Shown here: one piece after another, positions 1-14,572 of the stretch
Position numbering within the stretch: position 1 is the stretch's first letter
Layout of the letters: each line of letters opens with the position of its first letter
Assembly: GCF_005083565.1 (NCBI RefSeq)
Contig: NZ_CP034891.1
Coordinates: forward strand, 1-64,000
Direction of reading: 5' to 3'
Length of the DNA: 64,000 nt
From: Buchnera aphidicola (Acyrthosiphon lactucae)
GTDB lineage: Bacteria > Pseudomonadota > Gammaproteobacteria > Enterobacterales > Enterobacteriaceae
The notes under the pieces: generated by a model
What the model saw: the letters and a program-made list of their open reading frames with translations, nothing else
Databases searched by the model: none
What the model was told of the DNA's origin: nothing
Translations under genes and position numbers: made by a program

Positions 1-224
1 TTCTTTTATAATCAATGCTACAGACTACTTATCCACAGATTTGATCTTTGCTAATAATAATAATAATAATAATTAATATTATTTCTTTTTTTTTTGATTT
101 TAAATCTTAAAGAAAAGAAAAAAGATCTTTCTTTTAAGATCTTATTTTTAAGATTAACATGTGTTATCTTGAATAAGATATAAATATTGTTTAAATATTT
201 TTAAATTTTAAAAAGGTTTTTTTA
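1..224. other. oriC: Putative replication origin (left part of oriC) upstream of mnmG
   Basis: A perfect E. coli R1-type DnaA box, TTATCCACA, lies at 29-37 and points the same way relative to mnmG as R1 does in E. coli. It is followed towards mnmG by very A+T-rich DNA: seven TAA repeats at 52-72 and an A/T tract with GATC-containing elements. GATC occurs at 43, 124 and 138, and the 13 bases ending at the second GATC resemble the E. coli unwinding 13-mers. This matches the E. coli order DnaA box R1, unwinding element, mnmG. Boxes R2-R4 would lie off the left edge of the window. A 6-bp hairpin (TATCTT/AAGATA) sits near 167-182, just before mnmG. Origin function is inferred from sequence and synteny only. 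Confidence 0.62.
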
Positions 225-2111
225 ATGTTAAATTCAAAAAATTTTGATGTCATTGTTATTGGAGCAGGACATGCTGGTACTGAAGCAGCTATGGCTTCAG
301 CGAGAATGGGTTGCAAAACATTATTATTAACTCAAAAAATTACAGATTTAGGTGTGTTATCATGTAATCCAGCAATTGGTGGAATAGGAAAAAGTCATTT
401 AGTAAAAGAAATAGATGCATTAGGTGGCATGATGGCTGAAGCTATTGATTATTCTGGTATTCAGTTTAGAATTTTAAATTCTAGTAAAGGACCTGCTGTA
501 AGATCTACTAGAGCTCAAGCTGATAGATTTCTTTATCATGAAACTGTAAAAAGAATATTACAAAAACAAAATAATTTATTAATTTTAGAGCAAGAAGTTA
601 AAGATTTAATTTTTAAAAATTATACTGTTATTGGTGTATTGACGCAAAACGAAATAAATTTTTATTCAAGATCAGTTGTATTAGCAACAGGAACTTTTTT
701 AGGTGGTAAAATACACATAGGATTAAATAGTTATTCTGCGGGTAGAATAGGGGGTAAATCTTCTATAGATTTATCTGTTCGTTTAAGAGAATTATCTTTG
801 AGAGTGAATAGATTAAAAACAGGAACGCCACCTCGAATTGATATCAATACTGTTAATTTTAATGATTTATTTGTTCAAAACGGGGATATTCCTGTTCCAG
901 TTTTTTCATTTATGGGGAATTTTTTGAATCATCCTAAGCAAATATCATGTTATCTCACACACACTAATGAAAAAACACATGAAATAATACGTAGAAATTT
1001 AGATCAAAGTCCTATATATACAGGTCTTATAACAGGTTCAGGACCTCGATACTGTCCTTCTATTGAAGATAAAATTGTACGTTTTCCAGATAGAAAGTCA
1101 CATCAAATATTTTTAGAACCTGAAGGACTATCTAGCATTAAAATATATCCTAATGGAATTTCAACTAGTCTTCCGTTAGAAATTCAAAAAAAAATAGTAA
1201 ATTCTATAAAAGGTTTAGAGAAATCTAAGATTATAAGTCCTGGATATGCTATTGAATATGATTTTTTTGATCCAAAAGATTTAAATTTGACTTTAGAAAG
1301 CAAGTTAATTAAAGGATTATTTTTTGCTGGTCAGATTAATGGAACCACTGGTTATGAAGAGGCAGCTTCACAAGGATTATTAGCAGGTTTAAATGCAGGA
1401 TTAAATTCAATGAATTCTCAGGGATGGTTTCCTAGACGTGATCAAGCTTATTTAGGTGTTTTAATAGATGATCTTACGACACAGGGTACGCAAGAACCGT
1501 ATCGAATGTTTACTTCACGTGCGGAATATCGATTAATGTTAAGAGAAGATAATGCAGATTTAAGATTAACTGAAATTGGTCGTAAATTTGGTTTAGTAAG
1601 TGATTCAAGATGGATTCGTTATAATGAAAAAGTATTAAATATTAAAACAGAAATGAGTCGTTTAAAAAAAATTACGATACATCCTTTATCATCTGATTCT
1701 AATATTTTAAATAAAATATGTGATATTAATTTAATGAAAGAAACAAGCATAATTGAATTATTAAAACGACCAAAAATTAGATATAAACATTTTCAATCTT
1801 TAAAAGCGTTTAGTGAAGGAATTTCTGATTTACAAGCTATAGAACAGATAGAAAATCAAATTAAATATGCAGGCTATATTAAGCGACAATCAGAAGAGAT
1901 CGAACGACATTTAAAAAATGAAAATACTTTCTTATCACCTACTTGTGATTATAATAAAATAAAAGGTTTATCTTCTGAAGTTGCTAAAAAATTAAATGAC
2001 TATAAACCTATTTCTATAGGTCAAGCATCACGAATTTCTGGTATCACACCAGCAGCTATATCGATTTTATTGATTTATTTAAAAAAAGAATCTGATAAAA
2101 ATTTTTTATAA
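225..2111 (+). CDS. mnmG: tRNA uridine-5-carboxymethylaminomethyl modification enzyme MnmG (GidA)
   Basis: FAD-dependent partner of MnmE. Together they install the (carboxymethyl)aminomethyl group on U34 of tRNAs that read NNA/NNG codons, in the cytoplasm. The 628 residues are within one of the E. coli length. The FAD-binding GxGxxG is at residues 13-18 (GAGHAG). The two conserved cysteines fall at positions 47 (SCNPAIGG) and 277 (RYCPS), and a conserved EEAASQG stretch lies near 377. The ATG is preceded by AAAAGG at 212-217. It is the first gene after the origin, as in E. coli, but the usual neighbour rsmG (gidB) is absent. MnmE is encoded at 16786-18147, so the modification pair is intact. 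Confidence 0.98.
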   Translation: MLNSKNFDVIVIGAGHAGTEAAMASARMGCKTLLLTQKITDLGVLSCNPAIGGIGKSHLVKEIDALGGMMAEAIDYSGIQFRILNSSKGPAVRSTRAQADRFLYHETVKRILQKQNNLLILEQEVKDLIFKNYTVIGVLTQNEINFYSRSVVLATGTFLGGKIHIGLNSYSAGRIGGKSSIDLSVRLRELSLRVNRLKTGTPPRIDINTVNFNDLFVQNGDIPVPVFSFMGNFLNHPKQISCYLTHTNEKTHEIIRRNLDQSPIYTGLITGSGPRYCPSIEDKIVRFPDRKSHQIFLEPEGLSSIKIYPNGISTSLPLEIQKKIVNSIKGLEKSKIISPGYAIEYDFFDPKDLNLTLESKLIKGLFFAGQINGTTGYEEAASQGLLAGLNAGLNSMNSQGWFPRRDQAYLGVLIDDLTTQGTQEPYRMFTSRAEYRLMLREDNADLRLTEIGRKFGLVSDSRWIRYNEKVLNIKTEMSRLKKITIHPLSSDSNILNKICDINLMKETSIIELLKRPKIRYKHFQSLKAFSEGISDLQAIEQIENQIKYAGYIKRQSEEIERHLKNENTFLSPTCDYNKIKGLSSEVAKKLNDYKPISIGQASRISGITPAAISILLIYLKKESDKNFL

Positions 2112-2240
2112 TATATAATTATTGAATATCTATTTTTTAATCTATTTTTTTATAATTCTAAAAAATTAAAATTTGATTTTAATTAATTTAAAATACATAA
2201 TAATTTCTTGAATATGCTGAATTTGTTAAATAGTAACTAT

Positions 2241-2270
2241 TTGCTGAATGTATTTTTTTTATTGTATAAT
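2241..2270 (+). promoter_or_regulatory. Sigma-70 promoter for the atp operon
   Basis: TTGCTG at 2241-2246 and a perfect TATAAT at 2265-2270 are separated by 18 bases. The start would be about 28 bases before the atpB ATG. A small perfect hairpin (AAATAGT/ACTATTT) overlaps the -35 region. rsmG and atpI, which precede atpB in E. coli, are missing, so the operon appears to have its own promoter here. Confidence 0.6.
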
Positions 2271-2296
2271 CTTTTTTAAAATTATAATAAAAATGA

Positions 2297-3130
<834 letters not shown>

Positions 3131-3151
3131 GATCTATTGTGATTTTATTAA

Positions 3152-3406
<255 letters not shown>

Positions 3407-3461
3407 TTTTTTATTGCGATTATTTCTATAAAAAATATATTATTTTAGATAATTAAGATAA

Positions 3462-3494
3462 AATCTTTACGTTTTTTCAGATAACGTAAAGATT
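3462..3494 (+). terminator. Hairpin between atpE and atpF (attenuator or mRNA 3'-end stabiliser)
   Basis: A 12-bp perfect stem, AATCTTTACGTT with AACGTAAAGATT, encloses a 9-base loop and is followed by a T-rich run (aatttttattttt). It sits in an unusually long (120-base) gap inside an otherwise tight operon, just after the gene whose product is needed in most copies. Partial termination or RNA-end protection would raise atpB/atpE mRNA over the distal genes. The structure is seen; its role is inferred. Confidence 0.6.
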
Positions 3495-3526
3495 AATTTT
3501 TATTTTTATATAAAAGGTGCATTATT

Positions 3527-4012
3527 GTGAATCTTAATGCGACAATTGTTGGTCAAGCTATTTCGTTTTTTTTATTTGTTTGGTTTTGTATGAAATATGT
3601 TTGGCCTCCTATTATTTTAGCCATTGAAACTAGACAAAAAGAGATTAAAGAATCATTAATTAATTCAAAAAAAGCTCAAGATGAATTATATATTCTTGAG
3701 AAAAAAATAAAAAAAAATATTATTGAAGCAAAACAAAAAGCATCGAATATTTTAAATGAGGCAAATAAACAAAAAGAACTAATCTTAGAAGAAGCAAGAA
3801 AGAATGCTTTAGAAGAGAGTAAAAAAATTCTTTTAAATACTCAATCAGAAATTGAAATTTCTATTATTCATGCACGTAAAAATTTACATAAAGAAGTAGT
3901 AGATTTATCTATTGCTATAGCAGAAAAAATAATTAAAAAAAATATTTCTAAAGAAGATAATCAAAATTTATTAGATCAATTAGTTGTTTCTTTATCACAG
4001 GTAAAAAATTAA
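3527..4012 (+). CDS. atpF: F1Fo ATP synthase subunit b
   Basis: Peripheral stalk subunit linking Fo to F1. It has 161 residues (E. coli 156): one N-terminal membrane helix (about 5-27, ending KYVWPP) followed by a long charged helix rich in Lys, Glu and Ala, as expected for the coiled-coil dimer. The start is GTG at 3527, with AAAGG upstream; E. coli atpF also uses GTG, and the N-terminus MNLNATI matches. The stop overlaps the atpH ATG by one base (TAATG), which suggests translational coupling. Confidence 0.97.
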   Translation: MNLNATIVGQAISFFLFVWFCMKYVWPPIILAIETRQKEIKESLINSKKAQDELYILEKKIKKNIIEAKQKASNILNEANKQKELILEEARKNALEESKKILLNTQSEIEISIIHARKNLHKEVVDLSIAIAEKIIKKNISKEDNQNLLDQLVVSLSQVKN

Positions 4013-4545
4013 TGTCAGCAGCAGATACTGTTTCTAGACCTTATGCTCAAGCAATTTTTGAAATTGCCATTCAAAATAATACAATTGAAGAATGGAAAAA
4101 TATTTTAATTTTTATTAAAATGATTGCTTGTCATAAAAAAGTTAGAAGTTTTTTATCAGGTTCACTTTCACCCGAATATTTATCATTAGTATTTACTACA
4201 ATTAGTAGTGATATAATTAATGAAAATGCAAAAAATTTAATAAAATTATTAGCTAAAAATCAACGATTTAAAATATTAAATAATATATTAAAACAATTTT
4301 TAAAATTAGAATCATACTATAAAGATATTATAATAGTTGAATTGAGATCAGCATTTACTTTGAAAGAAAAACAGATTAATAGAATAAAAAAAATATTAGA
4401 AGAGTCTTTTTTAAGAAAAGTGAAATTTATATATAAAGTGAATCCTGAAATACTTGATGGTATAATTATAAAGGTGAACGATACCGTTTTTGATTTATCT
4501 ATTCAAAATCATCTTAAACAATTATCTGACGCTTTAAATTTGTAA
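4012..4545 (+). CDS. atpH: F1Fo ATP synthase subunit delta
   Basis: Delta subunit (OSCP type) that joins the b-dimer to the top of the alpha/beta hexamer. It has 177 residues, the same as E. coli. The N-terminal motif VSRPYAQAIFEIA and the C-terminal GIIIKVNDTVFDLS region are family hallmarks. The start overlaps the atpF stop by one base, and atpA follows after 14 bases. Confidence 0.97.
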   Translation: MSAADTVSRPYAQAIFEIAIQNNTIEEWKNILIFIKMIACHKKVRSFLSGSLSPEYLSLVFTTISSDIINENAKNLIKLLAKNQRFKILNNILKQFLKLESYYKDIIIVELRSAFTLKEKQINRIKKILEESFLRKVKFIYKVNPEILDGIIIKVNDTVFDLSIQNHLKQLSDALNL

Positions 4546-4559
4546 GAGAATAATAATAT

Positions 4560-6098
4560 ATGAGATTAAATTCTACAGAAATTAGTAAATTAATTAAAGA
4601 AAGAATAGCTCAATTTGAAGTATTTAATGAATCATATAACGAGGGTTCTATTATTTCTGTAAGTGATGGTATTATAAGAATTAATGGTCTTTCTAACGTT
4701 ATGCTAGGAGAAATGATTTTATTACCCAATAATGAATATGCAATTGCTTTAAATATAGAAAGAGATACAATTGGTGCAGTAGTTATGGGACCTTATATTC
4801 ATATTACCGAAGGAACTAAAGTACAATGTACAGGAAAAATATTAGAAGTCCCGGTTGGTTATAATTTTTTAGGTAGAGTAGTGAATGCATTAGGTTTTCC
4901 TATTGATGGAAAAAATTCTATAAAACATGATAGTTATTTCCCAGTAGAAGCAGATGCGCCTGGAGTAATTGATCGCCAATCAATTAATCAGCCAATACAA
5001 ACTGGTTATAAAGTTATCGATGCAATGATTCCTATTGGTCGAGGACAACGTGAATTGATTATTGGTGATAGACAAACAGGAAAAACAGCACTAGCAATAG
5101 ACACAATTATTAATCAGAAAAAATCAGGTATTAAATGCGTTTATGTCGCAATTGGACAAAAACTTTCAACAATTATTAATGTGGTTAAAAAATTAGAAGA
5201 AAATGATGCATTATTTAATACAATTATAGTAGTGGCTTCTGCTTCAGAAGCAGCTTCTTTACAATATTTAGCACCATATTCTGGTTGTGCAATAGCAGAA
5301 TTTTTTCGAAATCGAGGAGAAGATGTTTTAATTGTTTATGATGATCTTTCAAAACATGCAATAGCTTATCGTCAAATTTCTTTATTATTACGTCGACCAC
5401 CGGGTAGAGAAGCTTTTCCAGGAGATATATTTTATCTGCATTCTCGTTTATTAGAACGAGCATCTCGAATCTCTGCAAAATATGTACAGAAGATAACAAA
5501 AAATAAAATTGTTGGAAAAACAGGTTCAATTACAGCTTTGCCTATTATTGAAACACAATCTGGAGATGTTTCTGCTTTTGTTCCTACTAATGTTATTTCT
5601 ATAACTGATGGTCAAATTTTTTTGGAATCAAACTTGTTTAATTCAGGTATTCGTCCTGCTGTAAATCCTGGTATATCTGTTTCTCGTGTGGGAAGTGCTG
5701 CACAAACTATAATAATTAAAAAACTTTCTTCTGGAATTCGAACAGCATTAGCACAATATCAAGAACTTGCAGCATTTTCACAATTTTCATCTGATTTAGA
5801 TGATGCAACTAGAAAACAATTAAATTATGGTGAAAAGATTACAGAATTATTAAAACAAAAACAGTATTCACCTATTTCTATAGCTGAACAAGGTTTAATA
5901 CTCTTTATTGCAGAAAATAATTTTCTTGAAGATATTTCCATAGAAAATATAAATAGATTTGAAAAAGAAATATTGATTTATGCTAAGAATTATTATTCTG
6001 AATTAATGGAGCAAATTAATAAAACAGGTGATTTTAATATTATTATACAAAAAAAATTCATAAAATTAATTACTGATTTTAAAAAAGATCAATTTTAA
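4560..6098 (+). CDS. atpA: F1Fo ATP synthase subunit alpha
   Basis: Regulatory nucleotide-binding subunit of F1, which alternates with beta in the hexamer. It has 512 residues (E. coli 513). The Walker A motif GDRQTGKT is at residues 169-176. The signature [17 protein letters not shown] and the conserved block [15 protein letters not shown] are present. The ATG at 4560 has only a weak AAGAGA upstream, so coupling to atpH is likely. No loss of key residues was noticed. Confidence 0.98.
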   Translation: MRLNSTEISKLIKERIAQFEVFNESYNEGSIISVSDGIIRINGLSNVMLGEMILLPNNEYAIALNIERDTIGAVVMGPYIHITEGTKVQCTGKILEVPVGYNFLGRVVNALGFPIDGKNSIKHDSYFPVEADAPGVIDRQSINQPIQTGYKVIDAMIPIGRGQRELIIGDRQTGKTALAIDTIINQKKSGIKCVYVAIGQKLSTIINVVKKLEENDALFNTIIVVASASEAASLQYLAPYSGCAIAEFFRNRGEDVLIVYDDLSKHAIAYRQISLLLRRPPGREAFPGDIFYLHSRLLERASRISAKYVQKITKNKIVGKTGSITALPIIETQSGDVSAFVPTNVISITDGQIFLESNLFNSGIRPAVNPGISVSRVGSAAQTIIIKKLSSGIRTALAQYQELAAFSQFSSDLDDATRKQLNYGEKITELLKQKQYSPISIAEQGLILFIAENNFLEDISIENINRFEKEILIYAKNYYSELMEQINKTGDFNIIIQKKFIKLITDFKKDQF

Positions 6099-6130
6099 AA
6101 AAATGATTGATAAGTGAAAAAGAGAAAATA

Positions 6131-7003
6131 GTGACTAGTACAAAAGAAATAAGAAATCAAATCGTTAGTGTTATTAATACGAAAAAAATTACTAAAGCTA
6201 TGGAAATGGTTGCAGTTTCTAAAATGAGAAAAACTGAAGAAAGAATGAAGTCTGGTCGACCATATTCCGATATTATTAGAAAAGTTATTGATCATGTTGT
6301 ACAAGGAAATTTAGAATATAAACATAGTTATTTAGAAGAAAGAGAAATTAAACGTATTGGTATAATTGTGATATCTACTGATAGAGGATTATGTGGAAGT
6401 TTAAATAGTAATCTTTTTAAACAAATATTATTTAAAATTCAGAAGTTTGCTAAAATTAATATTCCATGTGATTTGATATTATTTGGTTTAAAAAGTTTAT
6501 CTGTATTTAAATTATTTAAAAGTAATATTCTTGCAAAAGTAACTAATTTAGGAGAAAATCCTCAATTAGAAGAATTGATTAATTCTGTTAAAATTATATT
6601 AGAAGCATATAAAAATAAACAAATTGATAAAATTTTTATTGCTTATAATAAATTTCATAATAAAATGTTTCAGCATCCTAAAATTACTCAATTACTTCCC
6701 TTTTCTAAAGAAAATATTAAAAGTACAAGCAATAATATTTGGGATTATTTATATGAACCAGAATCTAAATTAATTTTAGATATATTATTTAATCGATATA
6801 TAGAATCTCAAGTATATCAAAGTATTTTAGAAAATATAGCAAGTGAACAAGCTGCTCGTATGATTGCAATGAAAACAGCGACAGATAATAGTGGTAATCG
6901 GATTAAAGAATTACAATTAGTCTACAATAAAGTTCGTCAGGCTAATATTACTCAAGAATTAACTGAAATTGTTGCAGGTGCTTCAGCAGTTTCAATTGAT
7001 TAA
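6131..7003 (+). CDS. atpG: F1Fo ATP synthase subunit gamma
   Basis: Central rotor shaft of F1. From GTG at 6131 the protein is 290 residues (E. coli 287) and starts with STKEIR, matching the family start (AKEIR). A longer reading frame begins at a TTG at 6107, but its extra eight residues have no counterpart and would cover the AGAG ribosome-binding site at 6121-6124, so GTG is preferred. Conserved features are ITKAMEMVAVSKMRK near the N-terminus, STDRGLCG, and the C-terminal ARMIAMKTATDN helix that contacts beta. Confidence 0.95.
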   Translation: MTSTKEIRNQIVSVINTKKITKAMEMVAVSKMRKTEERMKSGRPYSDIIRKVIDHVVQGNLEYKHSYLEEREIKRIGIIVISTDRGLCGSLNSNLFKQILFKIQKFAKINIPCDLILFGLKSLSVFKLFKSNILAKVTNLGENPQLEELINSVKIILEAYKNKQIDKIFIAYNKFHNKMFQHPKITQLLPFSKENIKSTSNNIWDYLYEPESKLILDILFNRYIESQVYQSILENIASEQAARMIAMKTATDNSGNRIKELQLVYNKVRQANITQELTEIVAGASAVSID

Positions 7004-8425
<1,422 letters not shown>

Positions 8426-8450
8426 CTTTTAAGATAAATAGGATATATTT

Positions 8451-8867
8451 ATGGATTTTTATTTAGACGTAGTAAGTGTAAAAAAACGTATATTTTCTGG
8501 TTTTGTTAAAAAAATACAAGTTTCTGGAAGTGAAGGTGAACTTGGTATTTATCCAGGACACACTCAATTATTAAGTATAATTAAACCTGGAATAGTATAT
8601 ATCGTTCATAAAGAAAATGCAAAAGAAGAATGTATTTATATATCAGGAGGAATATTAGAAGTACAACCTACTGTAGTATCTATTTTAGCAGATGTCGCTA
8701 TTCGTGCTGTTGATTTAAATCGAGAACGTATTTTAAAAACAAAAAAAGATGCTGAAGAACATATTAAGAAGAAAGATATTAAAATAAAAAAAGATGATAT
8801 TTTATTACAAATTTCTAAAGAAATTGCAAAATTAAGAGTACTTGAAATGATGGATAAATTTAAATGA
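8451..8867 (+). CDS. atpC: F1Fo ATP synthase subunit epsilon
   Basis: Rotor-associated regulatory subunit. It has 138 residues (E. coli 139): an N-terminal beta-sandwich (about 1-85, with [13 protein letters not shown]) and a C-terminal helical hairpin that can inhibit ATPase activity. It is the last gene of the operon. In E. coli glmUS follows; here the next gene is gyrB on the opposite strand, and glmUS is at 25.8-29.1 kb. Confidence 0.97.
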   Translation: MDFYLDVVSVKKRIFSGFVKKIQVSGSEGELGIYPGHTQLLSIIKPGIVYIVHKENAKEECIYISGGILEVQPTVVSILADVAIRAVDLNRERILKTKKDAEEHIKKKDIKIKKDDILLQISKEIAKLRVLEMMDKFK

Positions 8868-8880
8868 AAAATAATTTTTC

Positions 8881-8902
8881 GCGGCTGGTTTTTTCCTGCC
8901 GC
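8881..8902. terminator. G+C-rich hairpin between convergent atpC and gyrB
   Basis: GCGGCTGG and CCTGCCGC pair around a TTTTTT loop with one T-T mismatch. It starts 14 bases after the atpC stop and 45 bases beyond the gyrB stop, so it could end both transcripts. It stands out because nearly all surrounding intergenic DNA is A/T. A second, weaker A/T hairpin (TTTAATAA/TTATTAAA) follows at 8909-8931. Neither has an immediate long T run. Confidence 0.5.
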
Positions 8903-8946
8903 AAGTATTTTAATAAATTTACTTTATTAAAATTAAAAAATTTTTT

Positions 8947-11469
<2,523 letters not shown>

Positions 11470-11485
11470 TTAGTTTTAAAAATTT

Positions 11486-12586
11486 TTAACGTTGTAATAA
11501 CATTACAACATATAATGTTGAAGCATCATTTTCTGCTTCAATTTGTATCGAATTATTAGAATCATTTAAAAATAAAAAAATATTTTCACTGGTAATAGAA
11601 TTTAATATTTCTAATATATAATACACATTAATTGATATTTCTACTGTATTTCCAGTATAATTTATATTAAATGTATCTTCTGCTGTTTCTTCTTCTTGAT
11701 TATCAGATAATACTTTAAATTGATTATTTCTGATATGAATTTCTACCCCACAAAATTTTTCATGCGCTAAAATAGCAGCACGCAATAGTGATTGTTTCAA
11801 CATTTTACAATTTAAAGTTATAAAATTATTTTTTGTTTTAAATAAAACACTTTTATAATCAGGATATTTGCCTTCAATTAATTGTGCAGTAAAAATTAGG
11901 TCTTCTATATATATTCTAATATTATTTTTACCTATTAAAATTCGTATTAATTGTGTTTGAATATTTAGTAATCTATATAATTCAATAATTCCCTTTCTAG
12001 GAATAACTATAGAAAAAGGAACTATACTTTCCTCTATAGGAACCTTTGAAACTCCAAGACGATATCCATCCGTAGCTACTGTATAAAGTAATTTATCTGT
12101 TTTTTCTAATAACATACCATTGAGATAATATCGTACATCTTGTTTTCCCATAGAAAATTGAGTTTTTTCTATCATTTTTTTTAAAATTTCTGAAGATATA
12201 AAAAATTCTGAAATATGACGAAAATCGTGATGATTTGGAAAATTATCAAAAGGTAAAGTACTTAGTATATAATTACTATTACCAGAAATAATATGCATTT
12301 TATTTTTATTTAGCTGCATTTTAATATTGGATAAATCTAATGAATTTCGACAAATATCTAAAAGTTTTCGACCTGAAATAGTTGCAGTACCTGCAATATG
12401 TTCTGTTGATAGTTTTATAATAGAAATTAATTCTATTTCTAAATTTGTTGCTGTTAATGATAAAATTCCATTTTTTATGGTAATTAATATATTTTCTAAA
12501 ATAGGAAAGGAATTATTTTTTATAATTAAGCGGTTTATTTTTTGTAAATTTTTAATTAAAATATTATTTTTTATAATAAATTTCAT
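11486..12586 (-). CDS. dnaN: DNA polymerase III sliding clamp (beta subunit)
   Basis: Ring-shaped processivity factor of the replicative polymerase. It has 366 residues, equal to E. coli. It starts MKFIIKN and shows conserved blocks such as VATDGYRLG and the C-terminal VVMLLQR (family usually ends MPMRL-like). It lies only four bases downstream of dnaA, so the two are probably co-transcribed. The 127-base gap to gyrB is where recF would be; I see no trace of it. Confidence 0.97.
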   Translation of the reverse strand: MKFIIKNNILIKNLQKINRLIIKNNSFPILENILITIKNGILSLTATNLEIELISIIKLSTEHIAGTATISGRKLLDICRNSLDLSNIKMQLNKNKMHIISGNSNYILSTLPFDNFPNHHDFRHISEFFISSEILKKMIEKTQFSMGKQDVRYYLNGMLLEKTDKLLYTVATDGYRLGVSKVPIEESIVPFSIVIPRKGIIELYRLLNIQTQLIRILIGKNNIRIYIEDLIFTAQLIEGKYPDYKSVLFKTKNNFITLNCKMLKQSLLRAAILAHEKFCGVEIHIRNNQFKVLSDNQEEETAEDTFNINYTGNTVEISINVYYILEILNSITSENIFLFLNDSNNSIQIEAENDASTLYVVMLLQR

Positions 12587-12590
12587 ATAA

Positions 12591-13955
12591 TCACACTGAT
12601 AGGGTTTTAATTAAATTTAAAAAATCTTTTTTAATATCGTGATTTTCTTCTCGTAACTGTTCAATTTTACGGCATGCATGTAGTACTGTTGTATGATCTC
12701 GACCACTAAATGCATCTCCAATTTCAGGCAGACTATGATTAGTTAATTTTTTCGCTAGTGCCATCGCTATTTGTCTTGGACGAGCTATTGAACGTGAGCG
12801 TTTTTTTGATAATAGATCCGTAACTTTAATTTGATAATATTCTGCGACTACTTTTTGAATATTTTCAATAGTAATGAGTTTTTTTTGTAAAGTGAGTATA
12901 TCTCGAAGTGCTTCACGAACAAAATCTACAGTAATAGCACGATGAGTAAAACGAGAATTAACGATAACTCGATTAAGAGCACCTTCTAATTCACGTACAT
13001 TAGAACATAAATGTTTAGCAATAAAAAAAGCTACTTCGTTAGATAATATAATGTTATTTTCATCAGCTTTTTTTATAAGAATAGCTATTCTAGTTTCTAT
13101 TTCTGGGGGATCTATAGCAACAGTAAGGCCCCAGCTAAATCTTGATTTAAGACGTTCTTCAACTCCATTTATTTCTTTAGGATAACGATCAGAAGTTAAA
13201 ATGATTTGTTGATTTCCTTCTAATAGAGCATTAAATGTATGAAAGAATTCTTCTTGTGAACGTTCTTTATATGCAAAAAATTGAATATCATCAATTAATA
13301 ATGCATCAACTGAGCGATAATATAATTTAAATTTTTCAATAGAATTATTTTTTAATGCCTTTACCATATCTTGTACAAAACGTTCAGAATTCATAAAAAT
13401 AATTTTAATATCATATTTATATGCTAAAATTTCATTTCCTATTGCATGTAGTAAATGAGTTTTTCCTAATCCTGTTGCACCGTATAAGAATAGTGGATTA
13501 TAAGAATTTCCAAGATTTTTTGCTGCTTGAAATGCTACAGAGCGTGCAAGTTGATTAGATTTTCCCTCTATAAAATTTTTAAAATTATGTTTTTTATTAA
13601 TATTTGATCGATAAGATAAATTTTTTAATACTGGAATCTTAGACCAGATTCGTTTTTTATTTTTATTATAAGAATTTTTCAAAACATTTTTTTTTATTTT
13701 TTTTTCTTTATAAATTTGATGAATTTCAAATTTTATCAATGGAGAATTGGTACCGCAAAAATCTTGCAGTATTTTTTTAAAGTGAATTAAGTATTTATCT
13801 TTTACCCAATCCAAAACAAATTTATTTGGAGCATATATTTCTAAAATGTTATTGTTTAGTTTGGCCTTCAGAGAGCGTATCCACATACTAAACTCTGTAT
13901 TTGGTAGCTCATCCTGTAACCGGTCAAGACACTGTTTCCAAAGACAAAGTGACAC
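12591..13955 (-). CDS. dnaA: Chromosomal replication initiator DnaA
   Basis: AAA+ initiator that binds DnaA boxes and opens oriC. From GTG at 13955 it has 454 residues (E. coli 467). GTG is chosen over the upstream TTG at 13967 because E. coli dnaA also starts GTG-TCA-CTT and because GGAG lies just upstream. Domain I (1-85) begins [17 protein letters not shown]; a short Lys/Asn-rich linker follows. Walker A GATGLGKT is at 159-166 and Walker B is LLIDDIQFF. The C-terminal DNA-binding signature [14 protein letters not shown] is intact. The first 100 bases are much richer in G+C than the rest (see findings). Confidence 0.97.
   Translation of the reverse strand: MSLCLWKQCLDRLQDELPNTEFSMWIRSLKAKLNNNILEIYAPNKFVLDWVKDKYLIHFKKILQDFCGTNSPLIKFEIHQIYKEKKIKKNVLKNSYNKNKKRIWSKIPVLKNLSYRSNINKKHNFKNFIEGKSNQLARSVAFQAAKNLGNSYNPLFLYGATGLGKTHLLHAIGNEILAYKYDIKIIFMNSERFVQDMVKALKNNSIEKFKLYYRSVDALLIDDIQFFAYKERSQEEFFHTFNALLEGNQQIILTSDRYPKEINGVEERLKSRFSWGLTVAIDPPEIETRIAILIKKADENNIILSNEVAFFIAKHLCSNVRELEGALNRVIVNSRFTHRAITVDFVREALRDILTLQKKLITIENIQKVVAEYYQIKVTDLLSKKRSRSIARPRQIAMALAKKLTNHSLPEIGDAFSGRDHTTVLHACRKIEQLREENHDIKKDFLNLIKTLSV
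13877..13885. promoter_or_regulatory. DnaA-box-like site inside the 5' end of dnaA
   Basis: GTATCCACA on the plus strand differs from the consensus TTATCCACA at one position. It encodes part of SMWIR in dnaA. As I recall the E. coli gene, the same nine bases occur there, although Ile and Arg codons could have drifted in an A+T-biased genome. A role in dnaA autoregulation is possible but unproven. Confidence 0.4.
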
Positions 13956-14416
13956 GGTAGACTCCAAGCGAACACAATTAATAAAAAAATAAAATTTGAA
14001 AGTTATTAATTTTTTATACGTTTACTTTGATATATATAATGTTAATTTTATATAAATTTTTATATAAAATTATATTTTTTTACATTAAAAGCTATACAAT
14101 CTAAGATTGGTGAGTATAACGAAAAGGATATAATATGTTTTTGAGATATTCTTTTATCTAAAGAAGTGATTTTTAGATGTACTATTACATTTATAAATAA
14201 AAATATAGTTATCATATCAGAATAAAAGATTAAAAATATTTTTTTAGATAAGTCAATATTGAACGTATGTTAATTACTAAAAATATTTATTAATATTTTT
14301 TCTATAATCAATGATTTCAATAAAGTTAATTGACTATATCATTTAGAATAATTATTCTTAGTAAGATTAAATCTCATAAATCATTTTTAACAAAGCATAG
14401 TTAGGTAAATATTAAA
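13956..14416. other. dnaA-rpmH divergent intergenic region
   Basis: This 461-base gap has no reading frame I can support. It is A/T-rich apart from the conserved GGAG ribosome-binding region immediately upstream of dnaA (about 13956-13975). It must hold the dnaA promoter on the minus strand and the rpmH promoter on the plus strand (14330-14358). In many bacteria the origin lies here, but I see no cluster of good DnaA boxes. Confidence 0.6.
14330..14358 (+). promoter_or_regulatory. Sigma-70 promoter for rpmH-rnpA
   Basis: TTGACT at 14330-14335 and TATTCT at 14353-14358 are exactly 17 bases apart. The start would be about 50 bases before the rpmH ATG. This is one of the closest matches to a consensus promoter in the window, fitting a strongly expressed ribosomal protein gene. 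Confidence 0.6.
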
Positions 14417-14560
14417 ATGAAACGAACTTTTCAACCATCAATATTAAAACGTAATCGTTCACATGGATTTAGAACTCGTATGGCAACAAAAAATGGTCGT
14501 TATATTTTATCACGAAGACGTGCTAAATTAAGAACTCGTTTAACTGTTTCTAGCAAATAG
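14417..14560 (+). CDS. rpmH: 50S ribosomal protein L34
   Basis: The 47-residue basic protein starts MKRTFQPS and carries the conserved stretches [24 protein letters not shown] and LTVS; E. coli L34 has 46 residues. It is a component of the large ribosomal subunit. It lies divergently from dnaA and 12 bases before rnpA, the conserved arrangement in bacteria. The AT-rich leader gives only a weak ribosome-binding site (aggtaa). Confidence 0.97.
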
Positions 14561-14572
14561 CAGGTTACTATT

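Noticed and set aside
52-72. TAA repeat as a CRISPR or mobile-element trace.
   Set aside because: It is a simple 3-base microsatellite with no spacers or flanking element features; it fits an A/T-rich unwinding region.
5224-5529. 101-codon frame on the minus strand inside atpA.
   Set aside because: It is a shadow of the strongly conserved atpA frame and resembles no protein.
13956-14416. dnaA-rpmH gap as the main replication origin.
   Set aside because: No good DnaA box cluster was found, while a perfect box with proper flanks lies beside mnmG.
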